Source of the DNA: JAGQRJ01 sp041402045
GTDB lineage: Bacteria; Planctomycetota; J058
DNA: 64,000 nucleotides
Direction: 5' to 3'
NCBI GenBank assembly: GCA_041402045.1
Contig: JAWKSZ010000039.1
Coordinates: forward strand, 1-64,000
The notes beneath the pieces are model-generated. The model was not told the origin of the DNA, searched no databases, and saw nothing but the letters and a program-made list of their open reading frames with translations. How positions within the stretch are numbered: the first letter of the stretch is position 1; each line of letters opens with the position of its first letter. The translations under genes and the position numbers were made by a program. Of this stretch, positions 8,433 through 16,173 are shown piece by piece.

Positions 8433-8461
8433 ATCGTAGAGGCACGGGGCCACCCTGTCAA
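8433..8461 (-). promoter_or_regulatory. Consensus sigma-70-type promoter giving a leaderless mRNA
   Basis: On the minus strand TTGACA (8461-8456), 17-nt spacer, TACGAT (8438-8433), then CATCGC and the ATG at 8426. Counting six bases after the -10 box puts +1 at the start codon itself, so the transcript would have no 5' leader. It decides the start of the 584-aa protein. Confidence 0.75.
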
Positions 8462-8533
8462 AACGCCGGGGGCCGCCTAATTCGAGTGAAAAGAAATGTT
8501 TAGGGCGCGGGTAGATTTTCACGGAGGCCGCCG

Positions 8534-9250
8534 GTGACTCCGGAGCTGGTGCTCCTCGACGCGCTCCCGCCCGGGCCGCTGCTGAGCGCCGCCGCGGCGG
8601 CGCGCGCCGCCGCGCTCCCGAGCGAGGTCCGCCGGCGCGCCTGGACCCTGGCCCGCGCGGCGGGGAAGCTCGCGGTCGAGGGGCTGCTCGCGCGGGAGGG
8701 GCGCTCCGCGCCGCCGCGGCCGACGATCGAGCTCCCGACCGCGGCGAGCGGCGCGCCGCAGGTGCGAGGGGTGCCGGGGGAGGTGGCCCTGAGCCTGACC
8801 CACGGCCACGGCGCCGCGGGGGCCTACGCCCTGCGTCCGGGCGCGGCGGGAGGCCTGCCCGGCGTCGACCTCGAGCGCGCGCGCCCGCGACCCGACGCCT
8901 CGCTCGACCTCTTCCTGCACCCGAACGAAGCCAGCCGAATCCGCGCCGAGGCCCCGGGCGAGGGCGGGGTGGGGCCCCGCGACCGCCTGGCGGTGCTGGC
9001 CTGGGCCTTGAAGGAGGCCGGGTTCAAGGCGCTGCACCTGCCGCCGGGCCTCGGGCTGCTGCAGGTCGAGCTCGAGCTGCCGGCCGCGTGGTCGGCCGCC
9101 ACAGGGGCCGCGCGGCTGGGCTATCGGGGCGAGGCTGCGGCGCAGCACCGGCGCCTGGGCGGGGGGCCGGTGGCTGCGGGGTGGCGCTGGCTCGACGACG
9201 CCCGGGTCCTGGCGTGGGTCACCGTCGCCGGGGCGACCCTCCCCCGCTGA
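8534..9250 (+). CDS. 4'-phosphopantetheinyl transferase superfamily protein
   Basis: 238 aa, GTG start with CGGAGG upstream. The hallmark motifs of Sfp-type enzymes are present: GVDLER near residue 112-117 (Mg-binding Asp) and WALKEAGFKAL near 157-167 (the W-x-x-K-E-A-x-x-K motif). These enzymes transfer phosphopantetheine from CoA to a serine on acyl or peptidyl carrier proteins. No polyketide, peptide synthetase or carrier protein gene is in the window, so it may serve fatty acid synthase or clusters elsewhere. It is divergent from the low-complexity protein and ends 110 nt before the ABC operon, which has its own promoter. Confidence 0.85.
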   Translation: MTPELVLLDALPPGPLLSAAAAARAAALPSEVRRRAWTLARAAGKLAVEGLLAREGRSAPPRPTIELPTAASGAPQVRGVPGEVALSLTHGHGAAGAYALRPGAAGGLPGVDLERARPRPDASLDLFLHPNEASRIRAEAPGEGGVGPRDRLAVLAWALKEAGFKALHLPPGLGLLQVELELPAAWSAATGAARLGYRGEAAAQHRRLGGGPVAAGWRWLDDARVLAWVTVAGATLPR

Positions 9251-9258
9251 GAAGTCCC

Positions 9259-9287
9259 TTGTCGGAACGCAGGGGTGTGATAAAGAT
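9259..9287 (+). promoter_or_regulatory. Probable promoter of the Gld-type ABC operon
   Basis: TTGTCG (9259-9264), 16-nt spacer, TAAAGA (9281-9286), located about 75 nt before the ATG at 9364 and after the transferase stop. It is the only clear promoter ahead of the six-gene operon running to 18694. Confidence 0.5.
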
Positions 9288-9363
9288 CGGTCCCCTGCGG
9301 GAACCGCCTCGGAAGTCTAGCCCTTCCTGAGGGTTGCCCTCCGAACAAGACCAGGAGCCGACC

Positions 9364-10383
9364 ATGGACGAGACCCAGCCCAAGCCCTCCGACGACGACG
9401 TCGGGGAGGCGGGCGCGGAGGCCGCCGCGGACGCCAAGGACGACGCCGCGCAGGACGCCGACGCGAAGACGGACGCTGCCACGGACGCCGCCGTGAAGGA
9501 CGCCCCCGCGCAGGACGACGCCGCCGCGGACGCCAAGGAAGACGCCGCCAAGGACGAGACTGCCAAGGACGAGGAGCGGCCGGCCCGCGCGCCGGAGCTG
9601 CCCAAGACCGAGATCAGCCCGGTCGTCCCCCGCCGCTCCGCTCCCGGCGAGGTGCTGATCACCGCCCGCGACCTGACCAAGTACTACCGCGGGTTCGTCG
9701 CGGTGCGCGACGTGTCCTTCGAGGTCCGCCGCGGCGAGGTGGTGGCCTTCCTCGGCCCCAACGGCGCGGGCAAGTCGACCACCATGAAGATCCTGACCGG
9801 GGTGATCGCGCCCAGCCGGGGCACCGCCGAGATCTGCGGGTTCTCGAGCCTCGAGCAGCGGATCGAGGTCGCGACCAAGCTCGGCTACCTGCCCGAGAAC
9901 GGCCCGCTCTACGAAGGCATGACCCCCGAGGCGCTGCTGCGCTTCCTGGGCGCCGCCCGCGGGCTCGGCGCCGAGCGGCTCGAGCGCCGGATCGCGCAGC
10001 TCCGCGATCAGCTCCAGCTCGGCTCGGTCATGGCCAAGTCGATCCACAAGCTCTCCCGCGGCTTCCGCCAGCGGGTGGGCCTGGCCCAGGCGCTCGTGCA
10101 CGAGCCCGACGTGTTGATCCTCGACGAGCCGACCAACGGCCTCGACCCCAACCAGATCCGCGAGGTGCGGCGCGTGATCCGCACCTTCGGCAAGGACAAG
10201 GCGGTCCTGCTCTCCACGCACATCCTGCAGGAGGTCGAGGCCGTCTGCGATCGGGTCGTGTTCATTAACGAGGGCCGGATCGTGTTCACAGGCAGCGTGG
10301 AGGAGCTGAAGGACAAGGGCGAGACCCTCGACGGGGCCTTCGCCGCCTTCACTCGCCCCGCCAAGGCAGGAGCGCACGCATGA
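9364..10383 (+). CDS. ABC transporter ATP-binding protein (GldA/NosF-like)
   Basis: 339 aa; the ATG at 9364 is chosen over TTG 9334 because AGGAGC lies 7 nt before it. Residues 1-75 are an unusual Ala/Asp/Lys tail (repeats such as DAKDDAAQDADAKTDAATDA), then a standard ATPase domain: Walker A GPNGAGKST near 132-140, signature LSRGFRQRV near 230, Walker B VLILDEP near 251, and the switch His in STHILQEVE. It powers the membrane subunit encoded by the next gene, which overlaps by 4 nt. Homologues include the gliding-associated GldA and the export ATPases paired with GldG-like proteins. The acidic/basic tail may bind partners or reflect repeat expansion. Confidence 0.9.
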   Translation: MDETQPKPSDDDVGEAGAEAAADAKDDAAQDADAKTDAATDAAVKDAPAQDDAAADAKEDAAKDETAKDEERPARAPELPKTEISPVVPRRSAPGEVLITARDLTKYYRGFVAVRDVSFEVRRGEVVAFLGPNGAGKSTTMKILTGVIAPSRGTAEICGFSSLEQRIEVATKLGYLPENGPLYEGMTPEALLRFLGAARGLGAERLERRIAQLRDQLQLGSVMAKSIHKLSRGFRQRVGLAQALVHEPDVLILDEPTNGLDPNQIREVRRVIRTFGKDKAVLLSTHILQEVEAVCDRVVFINEGRIVFTGSVEELKDKGETLDGAFAAFTRPAKAGAHA

Positions 10384-13256
10384 ACACCCAGACCGTGCTC
10401 GCGATCTTCAAGCGCGACTTCTTCGGCTACTTCAGCTCGCCCCTGGGCTACGTGTTCGTGGCGTTCTTCGTGGTCGCGACCGCGCTGGGCGCGTTCCTCT
10501 ACGACGCCGAGGCGTTCTTCGCCAACAACGCCGCGAGCCTCGACTTCCTCAACACCTGGTACCCCTGGCTCATGGTCCTGTTCGCTCCGGCGATCGCCAT
10601 GAGCAGCTGGGCCGAGGAGCGCAAGCAGGCGACCGACGAGCTGTTGTTCACGCTCCCCGCCACCGACAACGAGATCGTGCTCGCGAAGTTTCTCGCCTGC
10701 TTCGGGATCTACTCCGTGGCCCTGGCCTTCACCCTCAGCCACGTGGGCGTCCTGGCCTACCTCGGCGACCCGGACCTGGGCCTCGTGTTCTCGACCTACG
10801 TGGGCTACTGGCTCCTGGGCTCGGCCATGATCGCCGTGGCCATGATCGCCTCGGCGCTGGTCTCGAACCTGACCGTGGCCTTCCTCCTGGGCATGGCGCT
10901 GTGCGGGGGCGGGGTGCTCACGAGCCTCGTGCTCGAGCAGCTCGACTGGGGCCCGCTCGAGCTCCTGGCCGAGTTCGGCGTGGTCAAGCGCTTCGAGAGC
11001 TTCGGGCGCGGGGTGATCGCGCTCGAGGACGTGCTCTACTTCTGCGTGCTGACCTGGGCCGCGCTCTACGCCAACGCGTTCTTCGTGGCGAAGCGCCGCT
11101 GGCGCCCCGGGCGCGCCGCCCACGTGGTGGTCCGCCTGGTCGCGATCGTGGTCGGCGCGGTGAGCCTGGTGCTCGTGAGCCAGATCGTGGCCGCGCGGGC
11201 CGACGTCACCGCCGAGCAAATGCTCTCCCTCAGCCCCGAGGCCGGGGCGGTGGTCCAGGCGATCCCCGCGGACGCGCCGGTCTACGTGCAGGCCTTCCTC
11301 GACCCCGACCCCCCCGGCGAGTGGGCGGGGGTCCGCGACGGGCTCGTGCGCATGCTCGACGAGTTCGACGCGCGGGGCGGCGAGCGGGTGCAGGTCGCGA
11401 TCTACCCGACCAAGCCCTACACCGACGAAGCCACCCGGGCCAAGGAGGACTTCGGGATCGAGCCGCGCACGGTCACCGTGAACGACAACGGCGTCTCCTC
11501 GCGCTACGACCTGTTCATGGGCCTGGCCTTCACCTCCGGCACCCGCGAGGAGGTGATCAAGTTCTTCCACAAGGGCCTCCCGGTGCAGTACGAGCTGACC
11601 CGCGCGATCGGGGTCGTCTCCGAGCGCGAGCGGGCGACGGTGGGCGTGCTCGAGACCGGGGCCAAGATCTTCGGCGAGTTCAACTTCCAGGCGCGCCGCA
11701 GCACCCAGGACTGGCAGATCCTCGAGGACCTGCGCCGGCAGTACCGCGTGGAGCGCCTGAGCGAGCTCGACGCGCGCAAGCTCCTGCTCGAGGGCGAGGG
11801 CAAGCCTGGGTTCGAGGTGGGCGAAGAGCTCCTCGGTCAGAGCTCGAAGGTGCGGGCCACCGTGAGCAAGGTCGAGCCGGGCTACGTCGTGGTCGACGGG
11901 CGCAGCGGGGTGTTCACTCCGGGCGAGACCCTCGAGGGCGCCGAGTCCAAGGCCACCGCGACCTTCAAGGACATGCGCCCCGTGGCGGACGTGCTGCTCG
12001 TGCCTCAGCTCTCGAGCCTGGGCCAGGAGCAGCTCGACGCCCTGGAGGAGTACTTCTACGACGGCGGCAAGGCGCTGATCCTCGACGACAGCTGCCCCAT
12101 GTTCGACCTGACCCTGGCGCCGTCCCAGGCCAACAAGCCGCCGCAGCAGAACCCCTTCGGGCCGCCGCAGCCGCCGCCGAGCGAGTCCGGCAACTTCGCC
12201 GCGCTCTACGCGGCGCTGGGGGTCACCTTCGAGAAGAACAAGGTGCTCTGGGACGAGCACAACCCCTACCCCAAGTACGAGGACCAGTTCCCCGACGAGC
12301 TCGTGTTCGTGGTCGACGACCGCGGGGACGGGAGCAACGGGTTCAACCAGGAGGACCCGGTCACCCAGGGCCTGGAGGAGGTCGTGCTGATCTTCCCGGG
12401 CGAGCTCACCCCGCGGACCGACGTCCAGGGGATCGAGTTCAGCGGGCTCCTGCTCACGAGCGCGTTCTCGGGGAGCCACCCCTTCGACGCGATCATCGAG
12501 AACCACCCCTTCTTCGGGCCGAGCCCCAAGCCCCCCGAGAGCCGCTCCTACGTCAAGGACGACACCCCCAAGGTGTGCGCGGCGCGGATCTCGGGGAAGC
12601 TGACCCCGACCCAGGACCGCCTGGGCATGAAGCAGGGCCAGCCCGGCGAGCGCGCCTTCGAGGCGATCGTGGTCGCCGACATGGACTTCGTCTCCGACGG
12701 GCTCTACGAGCTGCGCAAGCAGGGCGAGGAGTTCCAGCTGCAGAACGTGGCCTTCCTCGGCAACTGCATCGACAGCCTCGCCGGGGAGGAGGCCTACATT
12801 GCGCTCCGCAAGCGCCAGGCGCGACACCGGACCCTGACCCGGATCGAGGGGGTGCAGGAGGAGCTGCGTCAGCAGCTGAGCCAGGCCAAGAAGGACGCGG
12901 AGCAGAGCTCCAAGGAGGAGCTCAAGAAGGCCCAGGAGCGCCTCGACGCGGTCCTGGAGAAGATCCGCACCGACGAGACCCTCGACCGCAACACCAAGGC
13001 CGTGCAGCTGCAGTACGCGACCGAGAGCGAGCAGCGCAAGCTCAACGCCGAGACCCAGCGCGTGGAGAAGGCCGAGCAGGACGCGATCGAGAAGGTCAAG
13101 ACCAAGAACAAGGCGGTCCTCGACGCGATCAAGCGTCGGATCCTGGTGGCCGCGCTGGTCCTGCCCCTGCTCCCGGTGCTGCTCCTGGGGTTGGGGGTGC
13201 TGATCGTGCGCATGACGCGTGAGTCCGCGGGCACGTCCGCGGCGCGGAGGCGATAG
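10380..13256 (+). CDS. ABC-2 permease fused to GldG-type auxiliary domain
   Basis: 958 aa, overlapping the ATPase gene by ATGA. Residues 1-245 are a GldF-like ABC-2 permease with about six membrane helices (starts FKRDFFGYFSSPLGYVFVAF). Residues ~255-720 form the extracytoplasmic GldG/ABC_transp_aux domain (VVQAIPADAPVYVQAFLDPD; LLVPQLSSLGQEQLDALEEY). Residues ~800-915 are a charged coiled coil, and a C-terminal membrane helix (ILVAALVLPLLPVLLLGLGV) precedes a basic tail. GldF and GldG are separate proteins in Bacteroidota; here they are one chain. With the ATPase and the DUF4340 protein it forms the three-part module common in planctomycetes. Cargo is unknown; gliding motility is not implied by this module alone. 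Confidence 0.88.
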   Translation: MNTQTVLAIFKRDFFGYFSSPLGYVFVAFFVVATALGAFLYDAEAFFANNAASLDFLNTWYPWLMVLFAPAIAMSSWAEERKQATDELLFTLPATDNEIVLAKFLACFGIYSVALAFTLSHVGVLAYLGDPDLGLVFSTYVGYWLLGSAMIAVAMIASALVSNLTVAFLLGMALCGGGVLTSLVLEQLDWGPLELLAEFGVVKRFESFGRGVIALEDVLYFCVLTWAALYANAFFVAKRRWRPGRAAHVVVRLVAIVVGAVSLVLVSQIVAARADVTAEQMLSLSPEAGAVVQAIPADAPVYVQAFLDPDPPGEWAGVRDGLVRMLDEFDARGGERVQVAIYPTKPYTDEATRAKEDFGIEPRTVTVNDNGVSSRYDLFMGLAFTSGTREEVIKFFHKGLPVQYELTRAIGVVSERERATVGVLETGAKIFGEFNFQARRSTQDWQILEDLRRQYRVERLSELDARKLLLEGEGKPGFEVGEELLGQSSKVRATVSKVEPGYVVVDGRSGVFTPGETLEGAESKATATFKDMRPVADVLLVPQLSSLGQEQLDALEEYFYDGGKALILDDSCPMFDLTLAPSQANKPPQQNPFGPPQPPPSESGNFAALYAALGVTFEKNKVLWDEHNPYPKYEDQFPDELVFVVDDRGDGSNGFNQEDPVTQGLEEVVLIFPGELTPRTDVQGIEFSGLLLTSAFSGSHPFDAIIENHPFFGPSPKPPESRSYVKDDTPKVCAARISGKLTPTQDRLGMKQGQPGERAFEAIVVADMDFVSDGLYELRKQGEEFQLQNVAFLGNCIDSLAGEEAYIALRKRQARHRTLTRIEGVQEELRQQLSQAKKDAEQSSKEELKKAQERLDAVLEKIRTDETLDRNTKAVQLQYATESEQRKLNAETQRVEKAEQDAIEKVKTKNKAVLDAIKRRILVAALVLPLLPVLLLGLGVLIVRMTRESAGTSAARRR

Positions 13257-13258
13257 CC

Positions 13259-15646
13259 ATGAACGAGACGCTCAAGACGCTGGCCTTCGTGGCCGTAGCC
13301 GGGGGCCTGGTGGCCGCCGCGGTCCACACTCGGGACACCACGCCCAGCACCCCCGAGGTGTTCTCGCTGCAGGGGCAGCCGTTCTTCCCGGAGTTCGAAG
13401 ACTGGAGCCGGGCGACGAGCCTCGAGGTCTACGACTTCGACGCGACCAAGAACGAGCCCCAGGCCTTCAAGGTCGAGTTCAAGGACGGGGTGTGGCGGAT
13501 CCCCTCGAAGAACGACTACCCCGCCGACGCCAAGGACCAGCTCTCCTCGATCGCGGGGGAGTTCGCCAAGCTCGAGCGCGGGCAGCTGCGCAGTCGCCAG
13601 GGCGAGGGCGGCGCCGAGCAGTCCTGGGTCCAGACCCAGGAGGACTGCGGCGTGATCGACCCCCGGGCGCCGCTGGAGCTGCCCACCCAGGGCCGCGGGC
13701 GGCGGATCGTGCTCCGCGACCGCAACGACGCGGTGCTCGCCGACCTGATCGTGGGCGCGGAGGTCGAGGACGCCTACGGCAAGCGCTTCGTGCGCCGCGC
13801 CGACGAGAAGCAGATCTACACCGCGACCCTCGACATGCAGCTCTCGACCACCTTCGCGGACTGGATCGAGACCGACCTCCTGCAGCTCGACACCGCGGCG
13901 ATCAGCTCGATCACCGTGCGGCGCTACACCGTGGACGAGGAGCAGATCCGCCTGGGCCGGATCTACCTGGACGAGGAGGACACGATCGTCCTCGGCCAGA
14001 CCGGCGTCGGACAGTGGACGGTCGACGGCATGCGCGAGGACCAGCAGGCGTCCATGGCCGCGGTCGACAGCATGACCGACACCCTGGGCGAGCTCACGAT
14101 CAAGGACGTGCTCCCGTTCTCGGTGGACGAGCTGTTCCGGGTGGGGATCTTCCCCACCCAGGACGGGGTGTTCTCGAACGAGGGTGAGCTGCGCGTCGAC
14201 CTCAACACCGGCGTGCGCTACAACCTGCGCTTCGGCGAGGTCGTGCGCGGGGAGGACGACGAAGAGGGCCTGCGGCGCTACCTGTGGGTGGACGCCGAGC
14301 CGTTCTACGCGGCGCTGCCGAACCCCGACGACGCGGAGGCCCGCAAGGCCGCGGACGCCAAGGTCCAGGAGCTGAACGACCGCTTCGGCGGCTGGTTCTA
14401 CGTGATCGGCGCGCGGAGCTTCGACGCCCTGCGCCCGACCCGCGCCGCGCTGCTCGAGGCCCGCACCGAGCCGATCGACGCCGAGGGCGGCAGCGACTTC
14501 TTCCCGCCGATCGACGGCCACGGCCCCGGCGACGGCGACGGCCACGGCGAGGACGACGGGTCTCACGACGGCGGCCTCGAGGACGGGGGCACGACGCCGC
14601 CCGAGGACGGTGAGGCGACGCCGCCCGAAGACGGCGAGGCGACCCCGCCGCAGGACGGAGGCATGACCCCGCCGGAGGACGGGGGCACGACGCCGCCGGA
14701 GGACGGGGGCACGACGCCGCCCGAGGACCGCGAGGCGACGCCGCCCGGCGACGAGGGCGGCACCGAGCAGACCCAGCAAGACCCCGTGGACGAGCCGCCT
14801 CCCGCAGAGCAGCCCCCGGTAGACGAACCGCCTCCCGCGGAGCAGCCGCAGGACGCGCCCGCAGAGCAGCCCCCGGTGGACGAGCCGCCTCCGGCGGTGG
14901 AGCCGCAGGACGCGCCGGCGGCGCCCGGGGACGGTCCGGCGGTGGAGCCGCAGGACCGTCCCGCGGTCCCGACCGAGGACGCGCAGACCGAGGTGCCCGC
15001 GGAGGGACCCGCGGTCCCGACCGAGGACGCGCCGGAAGAGGTCCCCGTGGACCGACCCGTCGTCCCGACCGAGGAGCCGCCCGTCGGACCCGAGGCGCCC
15101 GCCGCCGGCCACAGCTTCCGGCGCGCGGCCGACCACTGGGAGGAGCAGCTCGCGAGCGCGGACAAGGCCCTGGAGCTGGCGCCCGACTACGTCGCCGCGC
15201 TGTTCCTGCAGGGGGAGGCGCGCCTGCGCCTGGGCCGCACCGCCGAGGCCCTCGAGGCCCTGGAGCACGCGATCGCCCAGGACCCGCAGCACGCGCGGGC
15301 CTTCGCCCTGCTCGCCGAGGCCTGCCTCGCGCTAGGGCAGACCGATCGCGCGCTCGAGACCGTGCAGCGCGCGTGCGAGCTCGCCCCGAGCTCGCCCGAG
15401 GCGGCGCGCGTCCTGACCCAGGTCCTGCTCGCGCGCGAGGCGCCGGCGGCGGCGGTCGCCGCGGCGAGCCGCGGGCTGGAGCTCGATCCCCAGGACGTGG
15501 AGCTCCTGTTCCTGCGGGGCGACGCGGCGTTCCAGGCGGGCGACGCCGCCGACGCGGCCCGCGACTGGGAGCGCGGGCTGTCGCTCCTCCCCGAGCACCC
15601 CCAGGCCGAGGCCGTGCGCGCCAAGCTCGCCCAGGTCGGGCGCTAG
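13259..15646 (+). CDS. DUF4340 protein with acidic repeats and TPR tail
   Basis: 795 aa, starting 2 nt after the GldFG stop. An N-terminal membrane anchor (TLAFVAVAGGLVAAAVH) precedes a DUF4340 region (about 30-410), the usual third partner of the GldA/GldG module. Residues ~430-620 are Pro/Glu/Asp-rich tandem repeats (GGTTPPEDG, then EEPPPAEQPPVD-like and AVPTEDAP-like blocks). Residues ~625-790 hold four tetratricopeptide repeats (ALELAPDYVAALFLQGEARL; AIAQDPQHARAFALLAEACL). The fusion of DUF4340 to a TPR domain is unusual; the acidic linker should span the envelope and present the TPR region to partners. Repeats could expand or contract. Confidence 0.8.
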   Translation: MNETLKTLAFVAVAGGLVAAAVHTRDTTPSTPEVFSLQGQPFFPEFEDWSRATSLEVYDFDATKNEPQAFKVEFKDGVWRIPSKNDYPADAKDQLSSIAGEFAKLERGQLRSRQGEGGAEQSWVQTQEDCGVIDPRAPLELPTQGRGRRIVLRDRNDAVLADLIVGAEVEDAYGKRFVRRADEKQIYTATLDMQLSTTFADWIETDLLQLDTAAISSITVRRYTVDEEQIRLGRIYLDEEDTIVLGQTGVGQWTVDGMREDQQASMAAVDSMTDTLGELTIKDVLPFSVDELFRVGIFPTQDGVFSNEGELRVDLNTGVRYNLRFGEVVRGEDDEEGLRRYLWVDAEPFYAALPNPDDAEARKAADAKVQELNDRFGGWFYVIGARSFDALRPTRAALLEARTEPIDAEGGSDFFPPIDGHGPGDGDGHGEDDGSHDGGLEDGGTTPPEDGEATPPEDGEATPPQDGGMTPPEDGGTTPPEDGGTTPPEDREATPPGDEGGTEQTQQDPVDEPPPAEQPPVDEPPPAEQPQDAPAEQPPVDEPPPAVEPQDAPAAPGDGPAVEPQDRPAVPTEDAQTEVPAEGPAVPTEDAPEEVPVDRPVVPTEEPPVGPEAPAAGHSFRRAADHWEEQLASADKALELAPDYVAALFLQGEARLRLGRTAEALEALEHAIAQDPQHARAFALLAEACLALGQTDRALETVQRACELAPSSPEAARVLTQVLLAREAPAAAVAAASRGLELDPQDVELLFLRGDAAFQAGDAADAARDWERGLSLLPEHPQAEAVRAKLAQVGR
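14584..15105 (+). repeat. In-frame Pro/Glu/Asp tandem repeats
   Basis: Degenerate 24-30 nt units within the DUF4340-TPR gene encode TPPEDG-type, then PPAEQPPVDE-type, then VPTEDAP-type repeats. They keep the reading frame and therefore could change copy number without disrupting the protein. Confidence 0.7.
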
Positions 15647-15654
15647 GCGCCGCG

Positions 15655-16173
15655 GTGTCCGGGGGCGAAGCCACCCACGACGCTCCGGGCAGCCAGGTCC
15701 CTTCGCGGCTGCTGCGACCCCGGGATCCTGCCGCGCGGCTGCGGGGTCGACGCCACACCGACGTGGCTTTGCTCCTGATCTGCGTCGGCGTGGTCCTGGC
15801 CGCGGCCCTGCTGCAGGTGAACCCGACCCAGGACGGCGTCCTGTTCGGCGGGATCCAGCTCCCCGAGGTGTGCAACGCCAAGAAGGCGGGGATCCCCTGC
15901 CCCGGCTGCGGGCTCACCCGCAGCTTCGTGCTCGGGGTGCGCCTCGACCCCGCCGCGTTTCGTCTGCACCGTCTGGGGCCGCTGCTGCTGCTGCTGGTCG
16001 TCGCGCAGATCCCGTATCGCGCCTGGCGCCTGTGGACGGTGCGCCGCCCCGAGGATCTGCCCCCCGAGCGTCCGCCCGCCCGCTGGACGGTGTGGGTGTT
16101 CCCCGCGCTGCTCGTGGCCCTGCTGGTGAACTGGGGCCTGACCCTGGCCCAGCTCTACCTCGTGAAGACGTGA
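15655..16173 (+). CDS. DUF2752 membrane protein
   Basis: 172 aa from GTG 15655, 8 nt after the previous stop. The family signature CPGCGLTRS lies near residues 82-90, preceded by a Cys in EVCNAKKAGI. Three hydrophobic segments are visible (ALLLICVGVVLAAALLQV, LGPLLLLLVVAQIPY, VWVFPALLVALLVNWGL). DUF2752 proteins are small membrane proteins of unknown function frequent in Bacteroidota, actinobacteria and planctomycetes; the conserved Cys pair suggests a metal or redox role. The next gene overlaps by GTGA, so it is translationally coupled in the operon. Confidence 0.82.
   Translation: MSGGEATHDAPGSQVPSRLLRPRDPAARLRGRRHTDVALLLICVGVVLAAALLQVNPTQDGVLFGGIQLPEVCNAKKAGIPCPGCGLTRSFVLGVRLDPAAFRLHRLGPLLLLLVVAQIPYRAWRLWTVRRPEDLPPERPPARWTVWVFPALLVALLVNWGLTLAQLYLVKT

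Noticed and set aside
8534..9250. Phosphopantetheinyl transferase marking a biosynthetic cluster
   Set aside because: No carrier protein, synthase or tailoring genes are adjacent; the following operon is an ABC exporter of Gld type.
10008..15292. Large minus-strand open frames opposite the ABC operon
   Set aside because: Compositionally antisense (Leu/Val/Arg/Glu-rich) to GldFG and DUF4340; the plus strand has motifs, overlaps and ribosome sites.
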